Source: Clostridia bacterium
GTDB lineage: Bacteria; Bacillota; Clostridia; Oscillospirales; Acutalibacteraceae
DNA length: 53,443 bases
Reading direction: 5' to 3'
Assembly (NCBI GenBank): GCA_017452785.1
Contig: JAFTLT010000025.1
Span: 1-53,443 of the forward strand
The position numbers were made by a program, and so were the translations under genes. This document shows, piece by piece, positions 15,781 through 23,228 of this stretch. The notes beneath the pieces are model-generated. The model was given only the letters and a program-made list of their open reading frames with translations, made no database searches and had not been told where the DNA came from. The first letter of the stretch is position 1; each line of letters starts with the position of its first letter.

Positions 15781-16632
15781 ATGAATAAAAATGTTTTCGG
15801 AACTGACCTTACAGGTAAGGTTGCAGTAGTAACAGGTGCAGGCGGCGTGCTTTGCTCATCATTTGCAAAGACACTTGCAGCAGCAGGTGCTAAGGTTGCC
15901 CTTCTCGATATTAATGAGGAAGCAGCAAAGGCTTTTGCTGATGAAATTGTGGCTGAGGGCGGTGTTGCAAAGGCATATAAGTGCAATGTTCTCGACAAAG
16001 ACAGCTGTAACGATGTGGCTGAAGCAGTAAAGGCTGACCTTGGTCTTTGCGATATTCTTCTCAACGGTGCAGGCGGCAATAACCCCAGAGCCACTACAGA
16101 TAAGGAATATTATTTCAGCGGTGACATTGACGAGGACTGCAAAAACTTCTTTAACCTTGATGCTGAGGGTGTTGCATTTGTTTTCAACCTCAATTTCTTA
16201 GGCACACTTATTCCTACTCAGGCTTTTGCAAAGCAGATGCTCGGCAGAGAGGGTTGTAACATTATCAATGTTTCATCTATGAATGCATTCACTCCTCTTA
16301 CAAAAATTCCTGCATATTCAGGTGCTAAGGCTGCAATTTCAAATTTCACACAGTGGCTTGCAGTTCACTTCTCAAAAGAGGGCATCAGAGTTAATGCAAT
16401 CGCTCCCGGTTTCTTCTCAACAAAGCAGAATGCGGCACTTCTGTGGAATCCCGACGGCTCACCAACACCGAGAACTGACAAGATTCTTGCTGCCACTCCC
16501 ATGGGACGTTTCGGTGAGGCTCACGAGCTTGACGGCGCACTTCTTTTCCTTATTAACAACGATGCTGCAGGCTTTATCACAGGCGTTGTGCTTCCCGTTG
16601 ACGGCGGATTTTCATCATACAGCGGTGTTTAA
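15781..16632 (+). CDS. SDR-family D-mannonate oxidoreductase (fructuronate reductase)
   Basis: This 283-residue short-chain dehydrogenase should reduce D-fructuronate to D-mannonate with NAD(P)H. The Rossmann motif is VAVVTGAGGVLCSSFAKTLAA with the TGxxxGxx pattern slightly altered (TGAGGVLC). The cofactor segment is ALLDINEEAA, the NAG-like motif LNGAGGNN, the catalytic Ser in NVSSMNAF, and Tyr-Lys in YSGAKAA. The protein is the SDR alternative to the longer mannitol-dehydrogenase-type UxuB; function is assigned from its place between uxuA and eda. The ribosome binding site is AAGGAGG. Confidence 0.88.
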   Translation: MNKNVFGTDLTGKVAVVTGAGGVLCSSFAKTLAAAGAKVALLDINEEAAKAFADEIVAEGGVAKAYKCNVLDKDSCNDVAEAVKADLGLCDILLNGAGGNNPRATTDKEYYFSGDIDEDCKNFFNLDAEGVAFVFNLNFLGTLIPTQAFAKQMLGREGCNIINVSSMNAFTPLTKIPAYSGAKAAISNFTQWLAVHFSKEGIRVNAIAPGFFSTKQNAALLWNPDGSPTPRTDKILAATPMGRFGEAHELDGALLFLINNDAAGFITGVVLPVDGGFSSYSGV

Positions 16633-16655
16633 TAAATAATCATCAGCGTGTTTTG

Positions 16656-16683
16656 GTTACTTTTCCACGCTAGGAAAAGTAAC
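16656..16683 (+). terminator. intercistronic hairpin between the SDR gene and eda
   Basis: GTTACTTTTCC (16656-16666) and GGAAAAGTAAC (16673-16683) form a perfect 11-bp stem with a 6-nt loop. There is no strong T-tract, so it may stabilise the upstream mRNA or cause partial termination within the operon. Confidence 0.45.
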
Positions 16684-16740
16684 GCCCCGCAGCGAGTGTG
16701 GATAAATAATTTTTTGAATTAATTTTTGGAGATGAATAAA

Positions 16741-17682
16741 ATGGATATGTTTAAGACAATTTATGAATTAGGTATTATTCCTGTTGTGGCTATTGATGAT
16801 GCTGACAAAGCAGTGCCTCTTGCAAAGGCTCTTAGTGAAGGCGGACTGCCTGCAGCTGAAATCACATTCAGAACAGCTGCAGCTGAAGAATCAATCAGAA
16901 GAATCGTAGCTGAATGCCCCGACGTACTCGTTGGTGCAGGCACAGTGCTTACAAAAGAGCAGGCTGACAGAGCAGTAGCCGCAGGTGCTAAATTTATTGT
17001 TACTCCCGGCTTTAACCCTGAAATGGTTGCTTACATCAAGTCACTCGGTATTCCTATGATGCCAGGTGCTGCAACTCCCGGTGAAATGGAGCAGGCTATG
17101 AGCATGGGGCTTACCAACATCAAGTTCTTCCCTGCCGAAGCAAATGGCGGTGTTGCTAAGCTTAAGGCTCTTGCAGGCCCCTATCAGGCTGCTAAGTGGA
17201 TGCCTACAGGCGGTGTAAACGCAAAGAATCTGAACGATTACCTCTCATTTGACCGCATCATCGCTTGCGGCGGCACATGGCTTGCAACAGGTGCAGATAT
17301 TGCTGAGGGCAACTGGGACGGTATCACAAGCAAGTGTAAGGAAGCTGTCAAGACAATGCTCGGCTTCAAGCTCGGCGGCGTGGTTATTTATGATGACGAT
17401 GCAAAGGCTGAAGCTCAGCTTCTCTGCAAGCTCTTCGGCTTTAAATATGAAGAAAAAGATTGCAGCGTATCAGCAGGCGATATCAGCTTTATGAAAGACG
17501 AAAGCGGTGCAAAGGGCTGCATCATTATAAACACTCTTAACGGAAACAGAGCAATGGCTTATCTTAAGAGAATGGGTGCTGAAATTGACCCAGATATCTG
17601 GTATGACAAAAAGGGCAATGTAAGCTGCTTCGGACTTAAGAACACAATTGCAGGCTTTGAAATCTGTATCGAGACTAAATAA
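16741..17682 (+). CDS. eda: KDPG/KHG aldolase fused to a C-terminal VOC-like domain
   Basis: The start is taken as the ATG at 16741, 9 nt after GGAG (16728-16731); earlier in-frame starts overlap that site. The 313-residue product has the aldolase in residues 1 to about 205: IIPVVAIDDADKAVPLAKAL, AEITFRT (catalytic Glu), VGAGTVL, TPGFNP, and NIKFFPAEA with the Schiff-base Lys. It splits 2-keto-3-deoxy-6-phosphogluconate into pyruvate and glyceraldehyde 3-phosphate. Residues about 208-313 (GFKLGGVVIYDDDAKAEAQ...LFGFKYEEKD...GFEICIE) look like a single vicinal-oxygen-chelate/glyoxalase half, an extension also known in some Clostridia Eda proteins. Its role is unknown. Confidence 0.9.
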   Translation: MDMFKTIYELGIIPVVAIDDADKAVPLAKALSEGGLPAAEITFRTAAAEESIRRIVAECPDVLVGAGTVLTKEQADRAVAAGAKFIVTPGFNPEMVAYIKSLGIPMMPGAATPGEMEQAMSMGLTNIKFFPAEANGGVAKLKALAGPYQAAKWMPTGGVNAKNLNDYLSFDRIIACGGTWLATGADIAEGNWDGITSKCKEAVKTMLGFKLGGVVIYDDDAKAEAQLLCKLFGFKYEEKDCSVSAGDISFMKDESGAKGCIIINTLNGNRAMAYLKRMGAEIDPDIWYDKKGNVSCFGLKNTIAGFEICIETK

Positions 17683-17706
17683 ATTATTTTTGTGAGGTAT
17701 ATAAAA

Positions 17707-18732
17707 ATGGCTAAAAGAATTGTAACATTCGGTGAAATCATGTTAAGACTTGCCCCCGAAGGCTATCTTCGTTTTTTCCAAAACGACACTATGCAGGCTA
17801 CCTTCGGCGGCGGTGAAGCAAATGTTGCTGTGTCTCTTGCAAACTACGGCATGGACGCTTCATTTGTAACAAAGCTCCCTGCACACGCTATCGGTCAGGG
17901 CGCTGTTAACTCACTCAGAGGTCTTGGTGTTGACACAAAGGATATCGTAAGAGGCGGCGACAGAGTAGGCATTTATTTCCTTGAAAAGGGTGCATCACAG
18001 AGAGGCTCAGTTTGCATTTATGACAGAGCTCACTCAGCTATTCAGCTTGCTTCAAGAGATGATTTTGACTGGGATAAGATTTTTGATGGTGCTGACTGGT
18101 TCCACTTCACAGGTATCACTCCGGCTCTCGGCGAAAATCTTGTTGAAATTTGCCTCGACGCTTGCAAGGCAGCTAAGGCTAAGGGCGTGAAGATTTCATG
18201 TGACCTTAACTACAGAGGTAAGCTTTGGACAAGACAGCAGGCTCGTGAAGCTATGACAAAGCTCTGTGAATATGTTGATGTATGCATTTCAAACGAAGAA
18301 GATGCAAAGGATGTATTCGGCATTGAAGCTGAAAACACCGACATTTACGGTGGCAAGCTTGATAAAGAGGGCTATAAGAGTGTTGCTAAGCAGCTTATGG
18401 ATACATTTAACTTTGAAAAGGTTGCTATTACACTTCGCTCATCAATTTCAGCCAATGATAATGACTGGGCTGCTATGCTTTATGACGGTGAAAACTACTG
18501 CTTCTCAAAGGAATATCACCTTCATATTGTTGACCGTGTAGGCGGCGGGGACAGCTTCGGCGGCGGACTTATCTATTCACTTCTCAGCGGCAAGACCACA
18601 CAGGAAGCAGTTGAGTTTGCAGTTGCCGCATCAGCTCTCAAGCACTCAATTGAAGGCGACTATAACCGTGTGTCAGTTTCCGAAGTTGAAAAACTTGCAG
18701 GCGGCGACGCAAGCGGCAGAGTACAGAGATAA
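17707..18732 (+). CDS. kdgK: 2-keto-3-deoxygluconate kinase (PfkB family)
   Basis: The start is the ATG at 17707, 9 nt after GTGAGG; an in-frame GTG at 17692 lies inside that site. The 341-residue protein phosphorylates 2-keto-3-deoxygluconate to KDPG with ATP. PfkB-family features are the N-terminal IVTFGEIMLRLAPEGYLRFFQ and ATFGGGEANVAVSLANYG (substrate site), and the C-terminal signature RVGGGDSFGGGLIYSLL with the catalytic Asp and the anion hole. Its position between eda and the transporter in a glucuronate operon fixes the substrate well. Confidence 0.93.
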   Translation: MAKRIVTFGEIMLRLAPEGYLRFFQNDTMQATFGGGEANVAVSLANYGMDASFVTKLPAHAIGQGAVNSLRGLGVDTKDIVRGGDRVGIYFLEKGASQRGSVCIYDRAHSAIQLASRDDFDWDKIFDGADWFHFTGITPALGENLVEICLDACKAAKAKGVKISCDLNYRGKLWTRQQAREAMTKLCEYVDVCISNEEDAKDVFGIEAENTDIYGGKLDKEGYKSVAKQLMDTFNFEKVAITLRSSISANDNDWAAMLYDGENYCFSKEYHLHIVDRVGGGDSFGGGLIYSLLSGKTTQEAVEFAVAASALKHSIEGDYNRVSVSEVEKLAGGDASGRVQR

Positions 18733-18834
18733 TGCAGAATTCGGAATTGCGGGGGAGCAGTAACAAATAAAAATATCTCTTCCGCAGAACCGAACAGAAC
18801 ATTTAAAATCCATAAAAACAAAAGGAGAATTAAC

Positions 18835-20253
18835 ATGAACAATACTAACACAATCAGGCCTTTTGGTTGGAAAGATAAACTCGGATATGCCATGGGCGAC
18901 ATGGGCTGCGGATTTTCATTCCAGCTTGTTTCAACATTTATGCAGCTCTATTATTTTCAGTGCATCGGCATAAAAACCGGTGACTACGCTGTTATCATAC
19001 TCATTTCAAAGGCATTTGATGCAATTAATGACGTGGTTATCGGTAATCTTGTTGACACTAAGAGAATTGGCAAAAAGAGTAAGTATATGCCTTGGATTTT
19101 GCTTGGCGGTATAACTCTTGTTCTGTTTAATGTGATGATTTTTGCACCGATTACATCATTCCCTTACTGGGGCAAATATGCTTGGTGTCTTATTTCATAC
19201 TGCTTATGGTCAATCTCTTACACTATGGTTAATGTGCCTTACGGCTCACTTCACAGCGTAATTACCGATAAGCCCAACGAAAGAACTTCACTTTCAACCT
19301 TCCGCAGCATCGGTGCAGCACTGCCTGCAATTATCATTATGATTGTGCTTCCGAGCATAGTTTATAATAAGGTAAAAAATCCTGTTACAGGAGTTACCGA
19401 AGATGTTCTCAAGGGTGAAACACTGTTGCCTGTTGCTCTTGTGATGTCCATTGTTGCCTTTGCAACTCTCTGGGGTACCACACGGCTTGTCAAAGAGCGT
19501 GTTCAGCGCAGTGATGACGGACAGAATACCACAGGTATGAAGGCATTTTTCTCAGCCTTCCACTCATTCTTCACAAACAGAGCTATGGTTGGCGCAACAG
19601 TAGCCACCGTAGCAAGTGTTGCTCTTTTCAACTCAACAATGGCACTTAACAATATGGTTTTCCAGTATTTCTTTAAGGATACAGGTAAGGTTGGCATTGC
19701 TATGATAGGCTCCTATGCACCTATGGTTATATTTATGGCTATAGTGGGCAAGGTAACTGCGAAGTTCGGCAAGAAGAATGTTATTGTAAGCACAATGTTT
19801 GTTGGTGCTGTTGCAGGCATTATTTCACTGTTCGTTCCTATCAGCGCAGATATGACAGGTATGATTATCTATATAATCTGTCTTATGGGTCTTAATCTCG
19901 GCAATGCAGCATTCCAAATTACTGTCTGGGCAATTGTAGCTGACTGCATTGAAGTCAGCTACCGCAAGACCGGTAAGAGCGAAGAAGGCTCGCTGTACGC
20001 TCTTTATTCATTTTTCCGCAAGCTCTCTCAGGGCATCGGTCAGGCAGTGGTTTCATGGGGTCTTGCAGCAATCGGTTTTGTTGAGGGCGAAAATGCTGTT
20101 CAGGCAGCAGACTTCGGCGACAAGGTTAAGTCACTCTACTTTGTTGTGCTGGCTGTAGGCTCACTTATTGCCTTCCTTGCCATGAAGTTTATTTATAACA
20201 TCACAAAGGAAGATGAAAAAGCTTTCGCAATCAAAAACGAAGAAATTGCATAA
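18835..20253 (+). CDS. glycoside-pentoside-hexuronide (GPH) family cation symporter
   Basis: This 472-residue membrane protein has about 12 hydrophobic segments and the GPH start GWKDKLGYAMGDMGCGFSFQLV, followed by the characteristic SKAFDAINDVVIGNLVDTKR loop and RSIGAALPA. It would import an oligoglucuronide or a uronate-containing glycoside with Na+ or H+. It ends the uxaC operon, 102 nt after kdgK, preceded by AAAGGAG, and is followed by a strong terminator. In known systems (for example the E. coli gus operon) GPH carriers import glucuronides; substrate here is inferred from the operon. Confidence 0.9.
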   Translation: MNNTNTIRPFGWKDKLGYAMGDMGCGFSFQLVSTFMQLYYFQCIGIKTGDYAVIILISKAFDAINDVVIGNLVDTKRIGKKSKYMPWILLGGITLVLFNVMIFAPITSFPYWGKYAWCLISYCLWSISYTMVNVPYGSLHSVITDKPNERTSLSTFRSIGAALPAIIIMIVLPSIVYNKVKNPVTGVTEDVLKGETLLPVALVMSIVAFATLWGTTRLVKERVQRSDDGQNTTGMKAFFSAFHSFFTNRAMVGATVATVASVALFNSTMALNNMVFQYFFKDTGKVGIAMIGSYAPMVIFMAIVGKVTAKFGKKNVIVSTMFVGAVAGIISLFVPISADMTGMIIYIICLMGLNLGNAAFQITVWAIVADCIEVSYRKTGKSEEGSLYALYSFFRKLSQGIGQAVVSWGLAAIGFVEGENAVQAADFGDKVKSLYFVVLAVGSLIAFLAMKFIYNITKEDEKAFAIKNEEIA

Positions 20254-20263
20254 AGGTTTTATA

Positions 20264-20306
20264 TTCAAAGGACGCGGGTAAGTTGCCTGTGTCCTTTGAA
20301 ATTTTT
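20264..20306 (+). terminator. Rho-independent terminator of the glucuronate operon
   Basis: TTCAAAGGAC (20264-20273) pairs perfectly with GTCCTTTGAA (20291-20300), with partial pairing inside, followed by ATTTTTG. It lies 10 nt after the transporter stop codon. Confidence 0.85.
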
Positions 20307-20345
20307 GCCGCCGAGTTGAGTGACCGAATATAAAAATTGACACTA

Positions 20346-20374
20346 TTGATTTTACTGTTGCATTATGCTAAAAT
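20346..20374 (+). promoter_or_regulatory. promoter of the GH95-like gene
   Basis: TTGATT (20346-20351), 17-bp spacer, TAAAAT (20369-20374). A TTGACA at 20337-20342 is also present but badly spaced. Confidence 0.6.
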
Positions 20375-20403
20375 ACACACATTACATATTATAGGGGGAC
20401 AAT

Positions 20404-23085
20404 ATGGGAATTGTATTTAAAATCTTAGGAATAATTATAACAGTGTTTCAGATGATTGAAAGTGTTTTTGTGCCGGTTGAAACCTATGATTGGGCAAGTG
20501 AGCTTTTCAGCGATCCTTCCAAAGCATCTTATTCAGAGCTGTGTTATGAGCTCAGCCAAAACAGTAAAAATGTAACTGATACATGGCGTCAGGGCATGAT
20601 TTCGGGTAACGGCCTTCAGGGTGTTATTACAAGCGGTTCACCTTACAGCGACACTCTCATTTATCAGAATATGCACTTCATTATGCCTAATAAAAATGTG
20701 CGCTACTGTCCTGACACATCTCACGAGCTTGAAACAGTCAAGCAGAATATAGCCGCCAGTAAAAACATAACCGACAATGCATCTTATGACGATGTTTATG
20801 CTTTCCATCCCGGCGCATCTCTTCGCATTGAGCAAACAAAGCGCTCTAAGGTAAAGTATATACGCTACACTGACTATGAAACAGCTCAGGTGGGTGTGCA
20901 GTACACAAACATAAAGGGCACATGGAACAGAACCACATTTACTTCACAGGCAGACGGGGTTACTATCACAAAGATAGGTTCTTCTTCAACAGGCTCTAAG
21001 GTTAATCTCACACTGTCTATAGATGATATTTCAACTTTTGCAAACTACGGCAACGGCAGTGAAGTTGATATAAAATATAAAAAGCTCACAGGTGATGACG
21101 GTGAGTATATAGCTATGGTTGCCCATTATCCTGATTATGAAAACAGTGAGCTTAAAGAGGGAGGATATGCAACCGTTGTTTATATTATAAACGAGGGCGG
21201 TATTAAAAGAAACAGCAGGTTTCTTTGTAATGTTAAGGATGTGCAGTATTGCGGCGAAAAAGACCCTACAGTTAAAATATCAGGTGCAGATAATGTTTAT
21301 CTTATTGCTGTTACGGGCAGAACCTATGAAATGGGTAAAATGGAAGATTTTGCTGCTGCAGATAGCTATGCACTTGTTGACGAGCTTCTTTCTGAAACGA
21401 AAGCTGTGGCTGAAAAGTATACCTGTGACGGTTTATTTGACTATGAAGCTGCACTCAAGGCACACAGTGAAATCTTTAAGGCAGAGTTTGATAAAGTTAC
21501 ATTAAAATTAGGTGATAATGACAGCACAAAAGCCAATGAGGGTCTCGTTCTCGATCAGTACAGAAAAGATAAGATAAACACTGACCTTGCCGAAAGAGCT
21601 TATTATTCAGGCAGATATGCTTATCTGTGTGCAGGTGGCAGCAGCACACCAAGACTCTATGGCATGTGGACAGGTGAGTGGGCTCCCGGTTGGGGCAGTA
21701 AATACACAATGGATGCTAATGTAAATCTGCAGACATCTTCGATGAATACCGGTAATATGGAGTCTTCTTATATAGGCTATGCTTCATTCATTCTTCGTCA
21801 GGTGCCTGATTGGGAAGAAAACGCCAGGGCAACCCACGGCTTCAGTGACGCTATTCAGGCTCCTGTTAACAGTGACGGTGACAAGGCAGTTATAACTGAG
21901 ACTTGCTATCCTTATCCTTTCAGATATTGGAATGCAGGCACATCATGGATGCTGCAGCCTCTTTATGAAACACTTCTTTGCTACGGTGACGTGAAAATTC
22001 CTATTACAGAGGAATTCGATATGAATTCATTGAAGTCTGTGCTTTCTCTCACTGCCGAAGATTTGACCGATGAAGAAATTTCTGCAATGAGTGAAAAGGG
22101 CTGGTTAGACCTTCGCAGTCAAATTCTTCTGCCTCTGCTTTTAAAGAGTGCTAATTATTGGGATCAGATGATGACACCTGAATACTTTACAGATTCCACG
22201 GGAAATGTCCATTATCAAAAGGGTAAGACAGAGCTTAATGAGGGTGAAACCTACGCTATTCTTCCTTCTTATTCACCTGAAAACAATCCCTCAAACTATC
22301 CGAGTCCCTCTGTTGCAAATGCGGCTATTGATATAAGCGCCTGCAAGAGTAATCTTGAAATGCTCATAGACATAATAAAAAGTCTTGATAGCAGTGCCGA
22401 TACAGCTCATTGGCAGAGTCTGCTCGAAGACCTGCCCGTGTACCTTTATGATGAAACGGGAGCAATAAAAGAGTGGGCAGCAAGTGAATTTGAGGAAAAC
22501 AATCTGCACCGTCATTTAAGCCATCTTTACTGTGTATGGCCTATGTTTGAAACTCAGAATGACGAACAGCTCAAAGCAGCCTGTGTGCAGGCAATAGCAA
22601 ACAGAGCCAGTGAAAATCAGTCAAGCCACGCTCTTGTTCACAGAGCTCTTATTGCAGCCAGACTCAAGGACTCTGCCGCTGTAACAGATTCTCTTGTAAA
22701 CCTTATGAATCACTGGATTTATTATGATTCACTTATGACAAACCATGACTATGACAGAAACAGCTGCTATTGCACCGACTTTGCAATAGGTTATCTTGGC
22801 ATCATAAATGAAAGTCTTGTTTACTCATACACAGGTGAAATTGAAGTGCTGTCGGCGCTGCCTGACAGCGGCTTTGACAGCGGTGAAATCAAGGGCATAA
22901 GAACAAGAAGCAGGGCAGTTGTTGATTCGCTTAAGTGGAATATAAAAGACGGAACTGCTGAAATTACAGTGACCTCAGACATAGATCAGGTCATAGAAGT
23001 TTCATGTGCTCTCTCAGATGAAACACATAACATCAGCTTCACAAAGGGTGAAACCAAGACTGTTACATTCAATATCACAAAATAA
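20404..23085 (+). CDS. GH95-like glycoside hydrolase (alpha-L-fucosidase/galactosidase type)
   Basis: This 893-residue protein starts with a hydrophobic segment (GIVFKILGIIITVFQMIESVFV, residues 2-23) that is an uncleaved anchor or signal peptide. The N-terminal beta domain (about 40-330) has RQGMISGNGLQGVIT, like the GH95 N-domain. The helical catalytic domain has GMWTGEWAPGW, the paired Asn in MDANVNLQ (equivalents of the two catalytic Asn), LPSYSPENNP (SPE with the presumed acid), HRHLSHLYCVWP, and CTDFAIGYLGIINESLVYS with the conserved Asp, then GEIEVLSALPDSGFDSGEIKGIRTRS. All match GH95 layout. GH95 enzymes invert alpha-L-fucosides or alpha-L-galactosides. It is monocistronic, between the glucuronate operon and a GH2 gene. 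Exact substrate is unknown. Confidence 0.8.
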   Translation: MGIVFKILGIIITVFQMIESVFVPVETYDWASELFSDPSKASYSELCYELSQNSKNVTDTWRQGMISGNGLQGVITSGSPYSDTLIYQNMHFIMPNKNVRYCPDTSHELETVKQNIAASKNITDNASYDDVYAFHPGASLRIEQTKRSKVKYIRYTDYETAQVGVQYTNIKGTWNRTTFTSQADGVTITKIGSSSTGSKVNLTLSIDDISTFANYGNGSEVDIKYKKLTGDDGEYIAMVAHYPDYENSELKEGGYATVVYIINEGGIKRNSRFLCNVKDVQYCGEKDPTVKISGADNVYLIAVTGRTYEMGKMEDFAAADSYALVDELLSETKAVAEKYTCDGLFDYEAALKAHSEIFKAEFDKVTLKLGDNDSTKANEGLVLDQYRKDKINTDLAERAYYSGRYAYLCAGGSSTPRLYGMWTGEWAPGWGSKYTMDANVNLQTSSMNTGNMESSYIGYASFILRQVPDWEENARATHGFSDAIQAPVNSDGDKAVITETCYPYPFRYWNAGTSWMLQPLYETLLCYGDVKIPITEEFDMNSLKSVLSLTAEDLTDEEISAMSEKGWLDLRSQILLPLLLKSANYWDQMMTPEYFTDSTGNVHYQKGKTELNEGETYAILPSYSPENNPSNYPSPSVANAAIDISACKSNLEMLIDIIKSLDSSADTAHWQSLLEDLPVYLYDETGAIKEWAASEFEENNLHRHLSHLYCVWPMFETQNDEQLKAACVQAIANRASENQSSHALVHRALIAARLKDSAAVTDSLVNLMNHWIYYDSLMTNHDYDRNSCYCTDFAIGYLGIINESLVYSYTGEIEVLSALPDSGFDSGEIKGIRTRSRAVVDSLKWNIKDGTAEITVTSDIDQVIEVSCALSDETHNISFTKGETKTVTFNITK

Positions 23086-23090
23086 ACCAA

Positions 23091-23126
23091 AATGATGCGA
23101 GGGTTTTCTTCGCATCATTTTTTTGT
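23091..23126 (+). terminator. Rho-independent terminator of the GH95-like gene
   Basis: AATGATGCGA (23091-23100) pairs with TCGCATCATT (23110-23119), followed by TTTTTGTTTTT. Confidence 0.9.
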
Positions 23127-23161
23127 TTTTCTCAATTAATAAATCATAATAACACAAAAGG

Positions 23162-23190
23162 TTGCAATTATTTCCTTTTTGAGTTATAAT
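23162..23190 (+). promoter_or_regulatory. promoter of the GH2 gene
   Basis: TTGCAA (23162-23167), 17-bp spacer, TATAAT (23185-23190). Confidence 0.7.
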
Positions 23191-23228
23191 GTATCTGTTT
23201 AATTTTGCATAAAAACAAGGAGGACACT

